A stretch of 64,000 nucleotides of DNA from Cunninghamia lanceolata. Lineage: Eukaryota > Streptophyta > Pinopsida > Cupressales > Cupressaceae. A program made the position numbers and the translations under genes. The stretch lies in the NCBI GenBank assembly GCA_027924645.1, contig BSBN01000140.1, forward strand, positions 11,724,501 to 11,788,500, written 5' to 3'. Below are positions 24,101-34,468 of this stretch, one piece after another (the stretch's first letter is position 1; the number at the start of each line of letters is the position of its first letter). A model generated the notes under the pieces. The model did no database searches. It saw nothing but the letters and a program-made list of their open reading frames with translations, and was not told where the DNA came from.

Positions 24101-24459
24101 AAGTTGCAAAGGGGTGTAACTTTCGTCCTGCTCCTGATGCGACCAAACTGACTGTTCCAACGCGTCTGAATGGGTACATTTATGCTAGGCATGGTCCTAT
24201 TTCTCACCCAAACATGTCGAAACAGTCGGAGCTACATTGTACCGACGATATCCCTGAAGAGTCCAAAGTGCAAAAAGGCAGCAATCTTTGACGAGATGTT
24301 ACTCAAAAACCGTGTCACTTAGAAACATTCCGTCTGAGGCAACGGGATCACGTAGAGTGCCTCTACAATAACCTCTCTCGGTTTTTTATAGCTCTGAGGC
24401 ATTTGCCCGTGGTGAAAGGTTTTCTGCTGCCCCAAAAATCGTCAGAAGGAGGCAGTGTA
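21200..24459 (+). repeat. 359-bp satellite array, about nine copies
   Basis: The word GATGCGACCAAACT occurs at 21264, 21623, 21982, 22341, 22700, 23059, 23418, 23777 and 24136, a constant 359-base spacing. The ninth unit stops near 24459, about 35 bases short of full length. Units are almost identical; most differences are C/T or G/A changes (for example CTGCTGCCCCAAAA versus CTGTTGCCCTAAAA). The unit has no conserved ORF; small ORFs recurring in several copies on both strands are unlikely to be genes. The left-most portion (21200-21263) is diverged. Confidence 0.95.
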
Positions 24460-27400
24460 TTAAGTCAGGATGAAAGCCTATTCACTCTAGGCGCCTGTTT
24501 TTGACCAAATCACACATGCGCCTTGAACAACTCTGTCTTCAAGGCGCTTTTCTCTAATCTCTGTAACTCTCCAAATCCACTAAGGCGCAAATTTTACCTC
24601 TTGGGCTCAAGATATAGGTTCTTCATCCAAGGCGCCAGAATGGTCCAAAGGCGCATTTCACCTCTAACCTCACCTCTGACCTTACTTGGAGGCGCTAAAC
24701 CTCATCTCATTGCTCTCCTCCATTACAAGCGCTCACTTACCTCAATCTTGGGCGCATACCAACATCCCAACATCCAAATCACCTAGGCGCTCAAAACCTT
24801 CAAGACTCAAGGTGCATTTTATGATCAAACAAGGTATCTCCTGAACAAGGCGCTCATAGTCTCATCAGGGTGTTAATCATCATCATGAGCACTCATATTG
24901 TTCTAGGCGCACAATTATCTCTGGAATGCTCAAGGCGCACATACCCTTCTCTAGGCTAGTTTACACTTATTCAAGGCGCTCATTCCAAACTTACATGAAC
25001 TACTCATTACAAGACGCACAAACTAGATGATCCTAGGGCATAAGGGCGCTCATAGGAGTTGTTATGTGTCATTTTGGCCAAGGTTTTCTGGAGCAGTGAA
25101 GACATTAGGAAGGGGATGATCGTTTGGATAGTTTTGAATGCTTTATTTCTCCTTGTTTAAACTAGGCGCTCACTGAGGATTGGAGTAGCCTTTGCACCCT
25201 CACATCACGTTAATCGGCGTTTCAAAGGCAATCATAGTATAGGAAGATTTGCGCCTTGAAGAAGAGAGTTATCTGGTGAGTGCTTAGGAGTTCTGGCGCC
25301 TAGGGGAAAGGTCTAGGTAGAGCGCCTTCAGACTTTCACAGTGAAGTGCCTTAAGGAGTTGGATGATGTTTTTAGCGCCTTAAGGATGATGATGGAGCGC
25401 TTTGGAGTCAGGTTAGTCTGGAGCACCTTAAGAAGGTAAAGCACTTCAAATGTAAACACAAGTGTTTTGAGCGCCCTAATGAGAAGTTGTCTTGGCACCA
25501 TAAGTTGTTCAAACGAAGATATGCGCCTTGGATAGTTGCAAAGACCTAATTTAGCGCCCAAGGTTGGAAGACTCTTTGTGAGCGCCCAGTGTTTGAAAGC
25601 TCTTTGTGTTTGGTGCATTAAAATGAATTTGGCACCTAAATAGTATTGAAACACTCAACTGAGCGCCTAAAGCCCATGAGAGAAGTGATATGCGCCTTGA
25701 TAGGAATATCATGGAAGATGAGTTTACTGAATGGCGCCTTGAATGACTTGGTTGATTAAGTGTTTTAGCACCTAGATATGGGATGAATCATTGAGCGCCT
25801 TTGGTTGAGATGATGTCAGCACCTTTGAGATTATAACACCTTGGAGTCAAGTTCGAAGGAGCACCTTGAGAAGGTAAAACACTTCAAATGTTTTCAAGGA
25901 ATTGGAGAAGTCACTTAGTGCCTAGAAGGAATTCCAGAGCAAGAGGGTTGGAGCGCCTTGAGCTTCAAGTCAGATATGCGCCTAGACCTCTACCCTTTAG
26001 CAAGTTGAAGCCCTCTGAGCCTTGACAACGTGAGAATGCCTTATAGTGAATATGCGCCTTGGGCAAGGTTGAATACAAAGTTGAGGAGTATATCATAATG
26101 AGTAAGTGCACTGTAGGGTTAGATGATAAAGACTAGTGCCTTGAGTGTCTTGGTCAAAATTTTGACGTGAGAAGTCTTGCAAGATCAAACCCTGGAGTGC
26201 GCCTTAGAGAGAACCTATTGATCCTTTGCTTTGACAAGATTTGGGCGCCAGAATGATCATTAATAAATGGAATGTATCTACACCAATTTTGCACCTTTAG
26301 GGAAGTGATGGTGGCCAGAATGATCCTTAATCTCATATTTGTGCGCCTAGGTCTAGAAGCAAGATTTGAGCGCCTTAGGATAGGGTTTTTTGCACCTTGT
26401 CTTGGAGAGTGAATTTGCGCCTTGGATGATGTTGAAGCGCCTTGGGATGAAATGCGCCCAAACTTATAGAGGGCCTTCAGTGAGGGAGTTGAAGAGAGTG
26501 CTTAGAGGAAGGATAGCCTTAAGATCAAACTAAGTACTTAGAAACCTAAGATTAGCGCCTTATTTGAAGTTATACACCTATTCTGGCGCCAGAGAGTGAG
26601 TTTGAGTGTGAAGAAGTGAATGTCTGCGCCTTGAAGGGGATACAAAGGGAAGATGATGTACCTTGATGGGTTGATGATGGAAATTTGCGTTTTGGAGCTA
26701 AATGTGCGCCTTGAAGGAGATAGTGCATAGAGGTACAATGAATCTTCCGGAGAACATGGATAGACAACTAAGTCTCCAACTTGAGTCTTCTAAGTGAATT
26801 GGATAATGAAGAGAGTCTAGTCATTTTGGGCGCTAGTATCAGGATGAATCATCCAAAATGGGTGCCTAGAACTAGAAGGCGCCAATGCATGAGTTCAAGG
26901 ATCCTCCATTGGAGCGCCTAGCCCAGATGGCTATAGATTGAAAGTTTTAAAGCTAAGTGATGTCTCTTACGTGAATTCCTAGCCCAGGTGCATGTGTTGG
27001 GAAAAACTCTTTGGCTCTGGCGCCTAGAATTGGGAGCTTTGTAAGATGCACCAATTGATGAAACATTTCCATTTTGCGCCTAGAATAGAACTCTCTCACA
27101 TAGTTGAAATTGACTTGATAGAAGGAGATAAGTCTTAAGGACTAGTTTGGCGCCTCACTTGCCTATCTCACCTTTGAAATGTGCTTTGGTTGATGATCAT
27201 CATTGATGGAACCTAGTGAAATGTAAAGCTATTTGCATCTCCAGAGGATCAAAATTGGATTAGGAGATCATCCTTGCAGTTGAGATTGACAGAGAAGTGT
27301 TAAAGGAATCACTTCAAATGGGCGCCTAAGCTAGTTGAGGCGCATATCAATTCCACTGTAACTCCAGACTGACGCTTAGGATCCAGTCATCTCCTAAGGC

Positions 27401-28290
27401 GCAGTTCCATTCACCCATGACCTCGCTTGGCGTCTAAAACTTGGAAACTCCTTTGGAAAGCTCCTGTTGCGCCTAGAAGATGAGTTTGGGATATCAACTT
27501 GCAAAAGGCTTAGAAACTCTTCAAAGATGTTAGGCACAATCCCATGGCACTGGAGCTCAGTTTTGGCGCCTTCAAGGAATAGCACATGAAGGAACTTGGG
27601 AGGTCATGTGCTTGTAAAAGGGAACACCTTGGAACATCTTCCAGGGGTTGAAGTAGTAAGAAAACATCAAGTGAGTCTAGGCGCACTCCCTTGTGTGAAC
27701 AGTTTAGCTCTGGCGCCTAGCCACAGAGTGAGCCAGAAGAAGTAGTTTGGACATTAGAAGATAGGCGCTCATTCTACAATGAAGCATTCCACCTTCCTAA
27801 TCAACAAAGACTTGCAAGAATTGACAAAGGAAGCTAAGGCGCACCTTCTACTTGTTTCCACCTCCAGAATGCGCCTAACCTTGAAAGGGGGTTCAAAGAT
27901 GTTTGTTAGACCTTTTCACTCAAGGCACTCACCTTAGGCGCACTTTCTAAGTCCTTGTCACCTCAAGGAAACACCTAGTTTGGAAGGCGCTTGCCCTGTT
28001 CTCCACTCCTTTCAATTGGCGCCTAGAACACAGAATGCATGAAAGGAGCGCCTAGACTCCAGAGGGCTGATTTGGGCGCCTAGCATTTAAAACACTTTCA
28101 TAATGATGATGTTTTGGCGCCTACTCTTGGAAACAATCCAGAGCATCCATAAACTCTAATTGGCACCTAATGTTGACAAGGCGCAACTTCAGGAGGAGGT
28201 CACCTCAACTTGGCGCCCAAGTCAGAAAAACCTGTAAATCCTTCAAATATGCGCCTACCTTGTGAGGTGATGAATTGAACATTCTAAATC
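24460..28290. repeat. GGCGC motif field
   Basis: About 3.8 kb of otherwise AT-rich sequence carries a GCGCC or GGCGC core roughly every 25-60 bases. The context is nearly always AAGGCGC/TAGGCGC or its complement GCGCCTT/GCGCCTA. Between about 24.49 and 25.17 kb the AAGGCGC orientation dominates. From 25.2 to 26.75 kb it is mostly GCGCCTT. After that both occur. The DNA between motifs is not repeated, so this is neither a tandem array nor a gene. Many near-misses (GCACCTT, AAGGTGC) look like CpG-decay derivatives. ORFs here are short and unsupported. Confidence 0.85.
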
Positions 28291-29080
28291 TTCAAATGTT
28301 GCTCAAATAAGGAAGACATTGTAACATCAAGGCTTCAAGGCCTGTCCTTGTATTTCCATTGAATGAGTTGTACTTCATGCTATTGAAAGCATTTTCCATG
28401 TAATAAGACATTGCAAGTTGATTGAATCAAGTAACAAGACAAGTACCCAACTCTAATGTTGTTTCATTCAAATAGTTATCTTGATGTATATCTTTATGTT
28501 ATTGAAGTAGTTGATGAATTGTTAGCAAGTAAAAGTGTTTAAGTAAGGAAAATTTTTCGTAGAACTAGTTGGGTATCTTACACTTACACCATGCCTATCC
28601 ATCAAACATCACAATGCAATCAAAATCCTAACAACATGCCCATGATCCAAGATCAAGTGCAATCATGCAAAGATATTATCAATCACAAGCCTATTAAGAA
28701 TGAACTAGAGTCTTCTAGTACCATACTTTTCCATCAAACACCATCATGTAATCCATGGCCTATCAAGCCTATCAAAGAAAATGCAAACATCCTATGTAAT
28801 ACAATCAGACTTTAAATATTTGAAGTAGCCATCTACAAATATCCATTCAAAAGTGGATTTATAATGCAAGTATGGATGCCATCAATAAAAAAGATTTGTA
28901 TTAACCAAATATCCATATACGCATACATCAATATCTGTCGATATAAGTATAACATATATACAAAATAGCCATATAGGCTTACAAGAATGCCATATAGGCA
29001 TACAATGTCAACTATGTACAATACAAAATATATGTCCACAAATGCCATATAGGCATACAACAGAGGAACACAATAAAAAG
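28291..29080. other. Non-coding DNA 3' of the minus-strand gene, with hairpin repeats
   Basis: Three copies of an ATGCCATATAGGCATACAA-like word (about 28970-29060) can fold as ATGCC/GGCAT hairpins. They lie just past the stop codon of the spliced gene, in its probable 3' UTR. A 74-codon ORF at 28591-28815 (Asn/Gln/Pro-rich, containing a duplicated CATCAAACA phrase) is probably not a gene. Nothing else is recognised. Confidence 0.5.
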
Positions 29081-31178
29081 TCATTCCCCTCTAACTGGTG
29101 AAGAGAATAAATCACGAGCAGCCTTTGATCTTCTAGGGGATGGAGACATGCATGTGGGTGGTCTACTACGAACCCGAGGGCTACTTCTCCTATTTAGTTC
29201 TTCCTGCACCTTTACCTGTTACAAAAAAAAGTATAGATATTAATATATAGAAATTACATGTTATAAAAAAATGAAACATTTAACAAAATAATCACTTACC
29301 GCTAACATATAATCTGTCTGCTCGCTTGCCTCAGTAGAAGGAAAAGGCCCTGGTGATGTCATGTCCTATAGAAACCATCCAGATAGAAATTAAACTTCAA
29401 ATCAATAATCTTTTGATTTTTCAAAAATAGACAACTATAACAATGAATGTAAATTGAAATTTACTAATCTGCCTCATACCCCTGTCAATGCCATAGAGCT
29501 ATGAATTGCAGAGGCCACACCCTGCTCCATTGCCCTATGAACATGGGGAGGTGTATCCGCAGCCTGCATCATCTGGAAATAAAACAACATTATTCAATTA
29601 CGAAAACTATAATAGTGATGCAAATCATGGCTCCTAACATACACACACGCTCATCTAAACATGGAAGTACACACAATAAAACACACAAATCACATACAAA
29701 AATTTAGTAAGTACAATTCATTCATTAAACTATTTATTTTATTACCTCCGTAAAGCTTTGAAGTCCACCACCGCTGGCAGGTGTTGCCATGAAATCTACA
29801 GTGTTAACCTATTCAACATCCAAAATCAGAAATTAGAATACCATTCATATAACGATGCTATTCACATGTAATATTTATAATTGTTTATTAGTTACATACC
29901 TCGACAGTAGATGATCTAGTGAAAAATGTAGGTGGAGAACCACTAAAAACTGCATCGACGCTATGACCCTGAAATTTCATTAAAATCATCAATTTAAATT
30001 AGTTAATCTTGTATTTCAAAAATAAAATTTAATAAATTAAATTCAATAAACTTGCTAATATTTACCTGAGTATCAAGGCCGAAAGTCTCACTCAGGAGGG
30101 TATCTGTCATCGCCATCTGCTCAGCTGCAGATGTAGCCTGTGCACCTGTGTCCTGACTGTCCATGGGGTCATAACCACAGGCTGACCCGCAAGCCTGGCA
30201 AGTATGCGGTGGGACCCTACTCCTCGCACTATCTCCCAACCCACTCTGTGTTGCAGGATCGGCATGCTCTATGATGCTCTGGGTCAAGGCACTAATCGAC
30301 CTCAGTGTATCGACCTCAACACTCTCCTTCACAATGGAAGGAATAGAAACATGCTCGTGGGCTGGTCTGCTGATTACTCGTCTCACTACCCGCTGTGGGT
30401 CAAGACGTGCCCCTGGTCTATCCTGTGCTGAGCCCCCACCTCTACCCTGGAAGTCCCGCATATCAAAATAGTTTGGCACTTTATTGAGGACAAACTCGGA
30501 GTAGAGTTTCCTCAAAAAGTATTGCGGGACCTCATTGTTATTGCATGGAGGATGGTCAAAAACCATCCACCACCTCTGCCCGAAATTGTCCCTTATCGCT
30601 TGGTTGTTGCACCAATGGATAGGGAACCTCTTGCATGTAATGGGTGGAGGTTGATTTGTTTGTGGGTTTGTGAAAATTGAACACAAGTCTACTTTTGTAA
30701 TTTGTAATTTTTTGACATCTTGATATGACAATTTATCTGCATAGTAATCTCTAAACTCTCTCTTTTTATCGGTCCAACTAGTTATTTGCTTGCTAATTGA
30801 ATTTACATTTGATAACATAGACTCAAGAGATTCGGCAAGCGTGGACCTATGCAAGGTTGAAGTGGAAGGATCTTTCAACCTTGCAATTATATCTTCAATT
30901 TGTTTTTTGTTGTTTTCAATTTCCCCCATTATATTATCTTGTGTTCTAGGGGCATGTCGAGGAATGAATGGAGGAGGTTGTTGTTCTGCAGGTATTTCTT
31001 CCTCAAGATTTTGTGGATTTTGAGGATTTTGAGGAGGAGGAGGAGGTGCATTAACATTTCCTACAATTAATAAAATATGCATCAAAAATCAACACAAAAC
31101 CTACCTATTTAGGAAGAAATTCAAACAAAAAAACAAAGATAACTCACCCCTTTGGCGTGCTCGACGTCGCGGCGGCAT
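29081..31178 (-). CDS. Intact seven-exon accessory gene of the giant transposon (483 aa)
   Basis: Seven exons on the minus strand, 31178-31148, 31060-30066, 29968-29900, 29808-29746, 29572-29480, 29365-29300 and 29215-29081, are joined by six GT-AG introns of 84-173 bases. They give one uninterrupted frame of 483 codons ending in TGA. Every junction keeps the frame, strong evidence that this is a real and recently functional gene. The start is ATG at 31178, followed by a basic MPPRRRARQR. Then come a proline-rich stretch, a charged coiled-coil-like region (about 55-130), a compact domain with FPIHWCNN and RWWMVFDHPPC, a GRGGG turn, a CQACGSACG cysteine cluster and a Ser/Arg-rich tail (SPSPRRSK). 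No known family is recognised. A DNA- or RNA-binding accessory role in transposition is inference from location alone. Confidence 0.85.
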
Positions 31179-31224
31179 TTCGGCGATGAATCGACAAATC
31201 TTTTGTGTTGAACGGTGTTTTGTA

Positions 31225-31384
31225 GAACGCGAGCGCGTTTTTGAAGGGTTTTAAGCCGCGGGCGGAGGAAAAACTCACAATGAAATGAACTAAAATGAAA
31301 TGACAGCATTTTTTTTTATATATGAAGCGCTTTATAACGCGAGCGCGTTATAACGCGAGCGCGTTATAACGCGCTCGCGTTATG
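31225..31384. repeat. Right-end GCGAGCGCG palindromes
   Basis: A single AACGCGAGCGCGTT lies at 31226-31239. A cluster of two direct modules and one inverted module lies at 31331-31384, ending only about 60 bases from the right terminus. Module sequence and arrangement match the cluster at 16913-16982. The cluster overlaps the presumed promoter of the minus-strand gene. Confidence 0.85.
31313..31323 (-). promoter_or_regulatory. TATA-like box of the minus-strand accessory gene
   Basis: Read on the minus strand, ATATATAAAAA lies about 135 bases upstream of the ATG at 31178, between the right-end palindrome cluster (31331-31384) and the single palindrome at 31226. Placement fits a core promoter. 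The transcription start is unknown. Confidence 0.5.
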
Positions 31385-31414
31385 CCTAAATTTTTTTTCA
31401 AAATTTTTTGGCCA

Positions 31415-31446
31415 CTTTTTGGCCCCCCATCTTTTTGCACTTACCC
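31415..31446 (-). repeat. Right terminal inverted repeat (32 bp)
   Basis: This is the reverse complement of 10585-10616 with one mismatch, ending TTGCACTTACCC at 31446. It is preceded inside by TTGGCCAC, which mirrors the GTGGCCAC just inside the left TIR. Confidence 0.9.
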
Positions 31447-31450
31447 TAAC
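31447..31450. repeat. Right target-site duplication TAAC
   Basis: It is identical to 10581-10584. Removing the element and one TAAC gives ...TTTGGTGTCC-TTAAC-AATGTATTTG..., AT-rich sequence on both sides consistent with a single original site. Confidence 0.8.
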
Positions 31451-31780
31451 AATGTATTTGATTATGGGAACATTGTTATTATTTGATCCTTGTTGTTTGA
31501 GGATGTGTATATCAACCACCTAAGTGGTGTTGTATCATTCCATAGGTTTGTGCTTTGACATTGGTGTCAAAGACATGATTGAGTTGTCTTGTTTTTCCTT
31601 TATTAATTTATATGCAACAAATGACAAAAAATGACAAAATTCAATTTGATGCTTAAAAATAATCAACTTTTGCAATTTGATAATTGGATATGATGTTTAG
31701 TCGTGTTTATAATATTCACCTTTAATTTCACACATTTCTAGGTTATTTTGACCAAATCTAGGTCATTTTGGTTAAAGATA
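31451..31780. other. Right flank of the giant transposon, non-coding
   Basis: No gene seen. The AT-rich flank includes ACCACCTAAGTGGT, a short palindrome (about 31516-31529). The phrase GACATTGGTGTCAAAG (31557-31572) recalls the ACTTTGGTGTCC left of the insertion. It may continue the possible LTR at 7926. Confidence 0.35.
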
Positions 31781-32295
31781 CCAAGAGCCATATTTTGCAT
31801 TCTTCACCCTGTGCAACCTAACTAACAGAGTCGATGGGTTAGGGTGGGTGCGTTTATGCTAGTGGAGGCCCTATTTTTTTCCCTAGGTGTCCTAATCAAA
31901 TCAAGCTACACTGTACTGATAAAGTCACTTAAGAGACCTAAGAGCAAAAAATACCAAACTTTGACGAAGTAGTTCTCAGACCCAAACTTTGATGAAGTAG
32001 CTCTCAGACTTTGTGGCACCTACAAATGATCTATTTGGACCTACAACTAGATGTCAGGTCCCTCCATAATAATCTCTTTCATTTTTTACCAACTCAACAT
32101 CATTTGATTGTGCTGACGACGGATGCATTCTTGTAAAATGCCTCAATGGCATTTAGTGTAAAGGTGCCAAGAGCTATATTTTGCATTCTTCACCCTATGG
32201 GAACTAACTGACAGTGATGACAGGTTAGGGTGGGTGGGTTTATGCTAGTGGAGGCCCTATTTTGTTAACAAGGTGTCCTAATCAAATCGAGCTAC
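31781..32295 (+). repeat. Diverged relatives of the 359-bp satellite, outside the transposon
   Basis: One and a half units lie 386 bases apart (TATGCTAGTGGAGGCCCTAT at 31855 and 32241). They follow the satellite unit feature by feature: TTTATGCTAG...GGTCCTATTT, a GAGCTACA-TGTAC segment, GTGCAAAAA-like then CTTTGACGA, CCTCTACAATAACCTCTCTC-like and a TTTTTTA tract. Divergence is high. An internal 33-base duplication (CTTTGA(C/T)GAAGTAG...CTCAGAC) lengthens the unit. Confidence 0.75.
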
Positions 32296-34468
32296 ACTAT
32301 GTTGAACACACCAAGATATTGAGAGGAGGGTGATTAAGTATCTAAATAAACTTCAAATCCTTCTGAGCATATTAAAAATTAAGCATTACAACATTAACAC
32401 GAAAGATCAACATAATGCACATCAACACATAACACCAGATATATGTGGAAAACCCAAGAAGGGAAAAACAACGATGAGGATTAACTCACTATATATGAAG
32501 CTCAAAATTATAACTTTGTTTTAGGGCTACAACCCAAGGAAGCTACTACTCTTTGAAGGCTTTATTTTAGGGTCACTCCCAAGGAAGCTACATCTCCCTG
32601 CAGACTTTGTTTTAGGTCTACAAACCAAGGAAGCAACTACTCCTTGATCTGAGAACAAACTCAGAAAAGATTACAGTATGACAGTCCTTCTACTGCCTGA
32701 AAACTAACATTGAAGCTCTATCCTTTGATGATTGCAACTCTGCTTCTACTGATGATTAAATCAATTAGGCATACACATCACTTCCTATCACAAAAATGTC
32801 TTCAAGATGAATTAGGATAGCTTCTAACACATCTGCTCTTTCTCCTTCATTCAGACATCACAATGCATATGATTTTCATATTCTACTCTTCACACTTTCA
32901 TATTTTCATTTTTCGCAAACATACCTCACCTAGACCAACTAGGTTTGCAATATATACATGACATTACATTGATTTGATTACAAGTCAACCAATACAACAA
33001 GAATATTACATTTTACAAGTCAGCCAATACAACAAGAATATTACATTTTACAAGTTGGACAGTGATCACATAACATGAAACATGCATAGGGCAAGCCCTA
33101 TCATGAACTACTCGCTACTCCAGAAGGAACCACACACTTTGCAGATCTCAATTCACACTTTGTCTAATCCTAAGCATCCTTCATAGCACTATTCTTTAAG
33201 GAATCACCTCTGTACACATCACTCATTTGAAATAGGATGGCCTTAAGTAGGAAGACATGAAATTTGAAGTATAATGGTCACAACCACTTGAAAACCTTGT
33301 GTGGTACTGGAAACATGAAAGATCTTCATGAAATTCATCCAGATGAGTATTCATGACTTATACAACACCTTCAGATACACCTCTAACTCCACATAACAAA
33401 TACATTGTGTCGTATACCTTAAAACATGCTCATTGAGACCAAACAACCATCCAGAACACACAATAACACACTGTCATTGAAAAACTAACCTTGTAGAGCA
33501 CTAAAACACTTGAAACTACAGGGATGCATGTAATACACATCTGTGAACATGTCCACCAAACCGCATAGGAAATTCTTCTCTTCCGGAGGAATGTGGAACA
33601 TTTCAACAAGCTTTCAACATTACTTTTCTCAAATAGAATATAGAGTAGAACTCCACCACTTATAACTTTCATTGCTGAGGATGTAGAGACCTGAACCTTT
33701 AGAAATAGAACCTCCATTAGAAATTGAACTTAACTTTTGAACTACAAGACCTTATCTTCAAACGTGGAGAAATGCGGAGCATTCCAAACAGTCTTCATCA
33801 TCACTTAATTCTGCCAGAGCACAAATTGGAACTCTCTCTCATAACCTTCACTGTGAAGGGACAACTCATCTGAAACTTTAGATTTAGCACCTTTACATCA
33901 TACTTAACTTAACTTATGAACCACACAACCATATCTTCAAATGTAGAGGAATGCGAAGCATTTTACTAGATAGTTTTTCAGGCATATCTCTATGGCAGAA
34001 ACCTTCACCAACTTCCAGAAGGCAAAATCTTCATATAACAACACATACATCCTTGGGAACAATAGGAAGGATCATAAAACATGCCACAGGTCCTCAACAA
34101 CATCTTCTCATCCTCAGCATAGCTTAATGTATCATCATTCATCTTAGTGCTTCTAATTCCCATCTAAATATTTCATCATTCATCTTTGTGCTTCTAATTC
34201 TCATCTTAATATTTCATCTTGAGGTCATCTTTGTGCTTCCATTTCCTATCTTAATATTTCATTATGAAATCATCTTTGTGCTTCTAATTCCCATCTTAAT
34301 ATCTCATCAAGAAAATATCTTTGTAGACCAACAACTTGACTTTACACTAATTAAGACATGACATCCAACCATGAACATTACTACATCTCACTGCTTTTGC
34401 TGACCATAAGCATGCTCAATGCACCTTGTCTTGACTGTTAAGAAAAGTGTCTCAACCTTGCAACTTTG
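32296..34468. other. Degenerate LTR-like repetitive DNA
   Basis: No gene is supported. GATATATGTGGAAAACCC (about 32438) resembles a module in the copia LTRs at 42.1, 43.5, 50.7 and 55.9 kb. GACATGACATCCAACCATGAACAT (about 34364-34387) resembles the start of the element C LTR (42,290-42,310). Blocks of repeated prose-like phrases (AAGGAAGCTAC near 32530-32630; TCATCTTTGTGCTTCTAATT near 34140-34300) suggest decayed tandem duplications in an old LTR. Confidence 0.4.

Larger units (their letters stand above)
10585..31446 (+). mobile_element. Giant DNA transposon (20,862 bp), Sola-like candidate
   Basis: The ends are inverted copies over 32 bases with one mismatch, starting GGGTAAGTGCAA at 10585 and ending TTGCACTTACCC at 31446. 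They are flanked by identical TAAC. Inside are a DDD-type transposase (plus strand, 17.7-20.8 kb), an intact spliced gene (minus strand, 29.1-31.2 kb), and GCGAGCGCG palindromes near both termini and between. Long tandem arrays (5.3 kb telomere-like, 3.2 kb satellite, about 4 kb GGCGC-rich DNA) inflate the element. From family knowledge, Sola elements combine a DDD transposase with 4-bp duplications. The assignment rests on those traits and not on a search. A chance pairing of termini is unlikely given TIR, duplication and palindromes together, but nested later insertions inside are possible. Confidence 0.85.

Noticed and set aside
21264..24459. CRISPR array or repeated protein-coding units
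   Set aside because: The 359-bp period has no short repeat/spacer structure; small ORFs recur on both strands only because the units are nearly identical.
25328..27585. Small minus-strand ORFs in the GGCGC field
   Set aside because: Short, unrelated to each other and to known proteins; the repeated GCGCC core explains their biased composition.
28591..28815. 74-codon ORF rich in Asn, Gln and Pro
   Set aside because: Contains a local sequence duplication, has no known relatives that I recognise and no clear promoter; kept only as a comment.
10585..31446. Assignment to CACTA, piggyBac or Helitron
   Set aside because: Ends are not CACTA, the duplication is TAAC rather than TTAA or 3 bp, and true inverted repeats with a duplication exclude a Helitron.
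7921..31619. TGCAA direct repeat at 7921-7925 and 31613-31617 as target duplication of a split solo LTR
   Set aside because: The implied right end would finish in TA rather than CA, and a 5-base match at this distance is easily chance.
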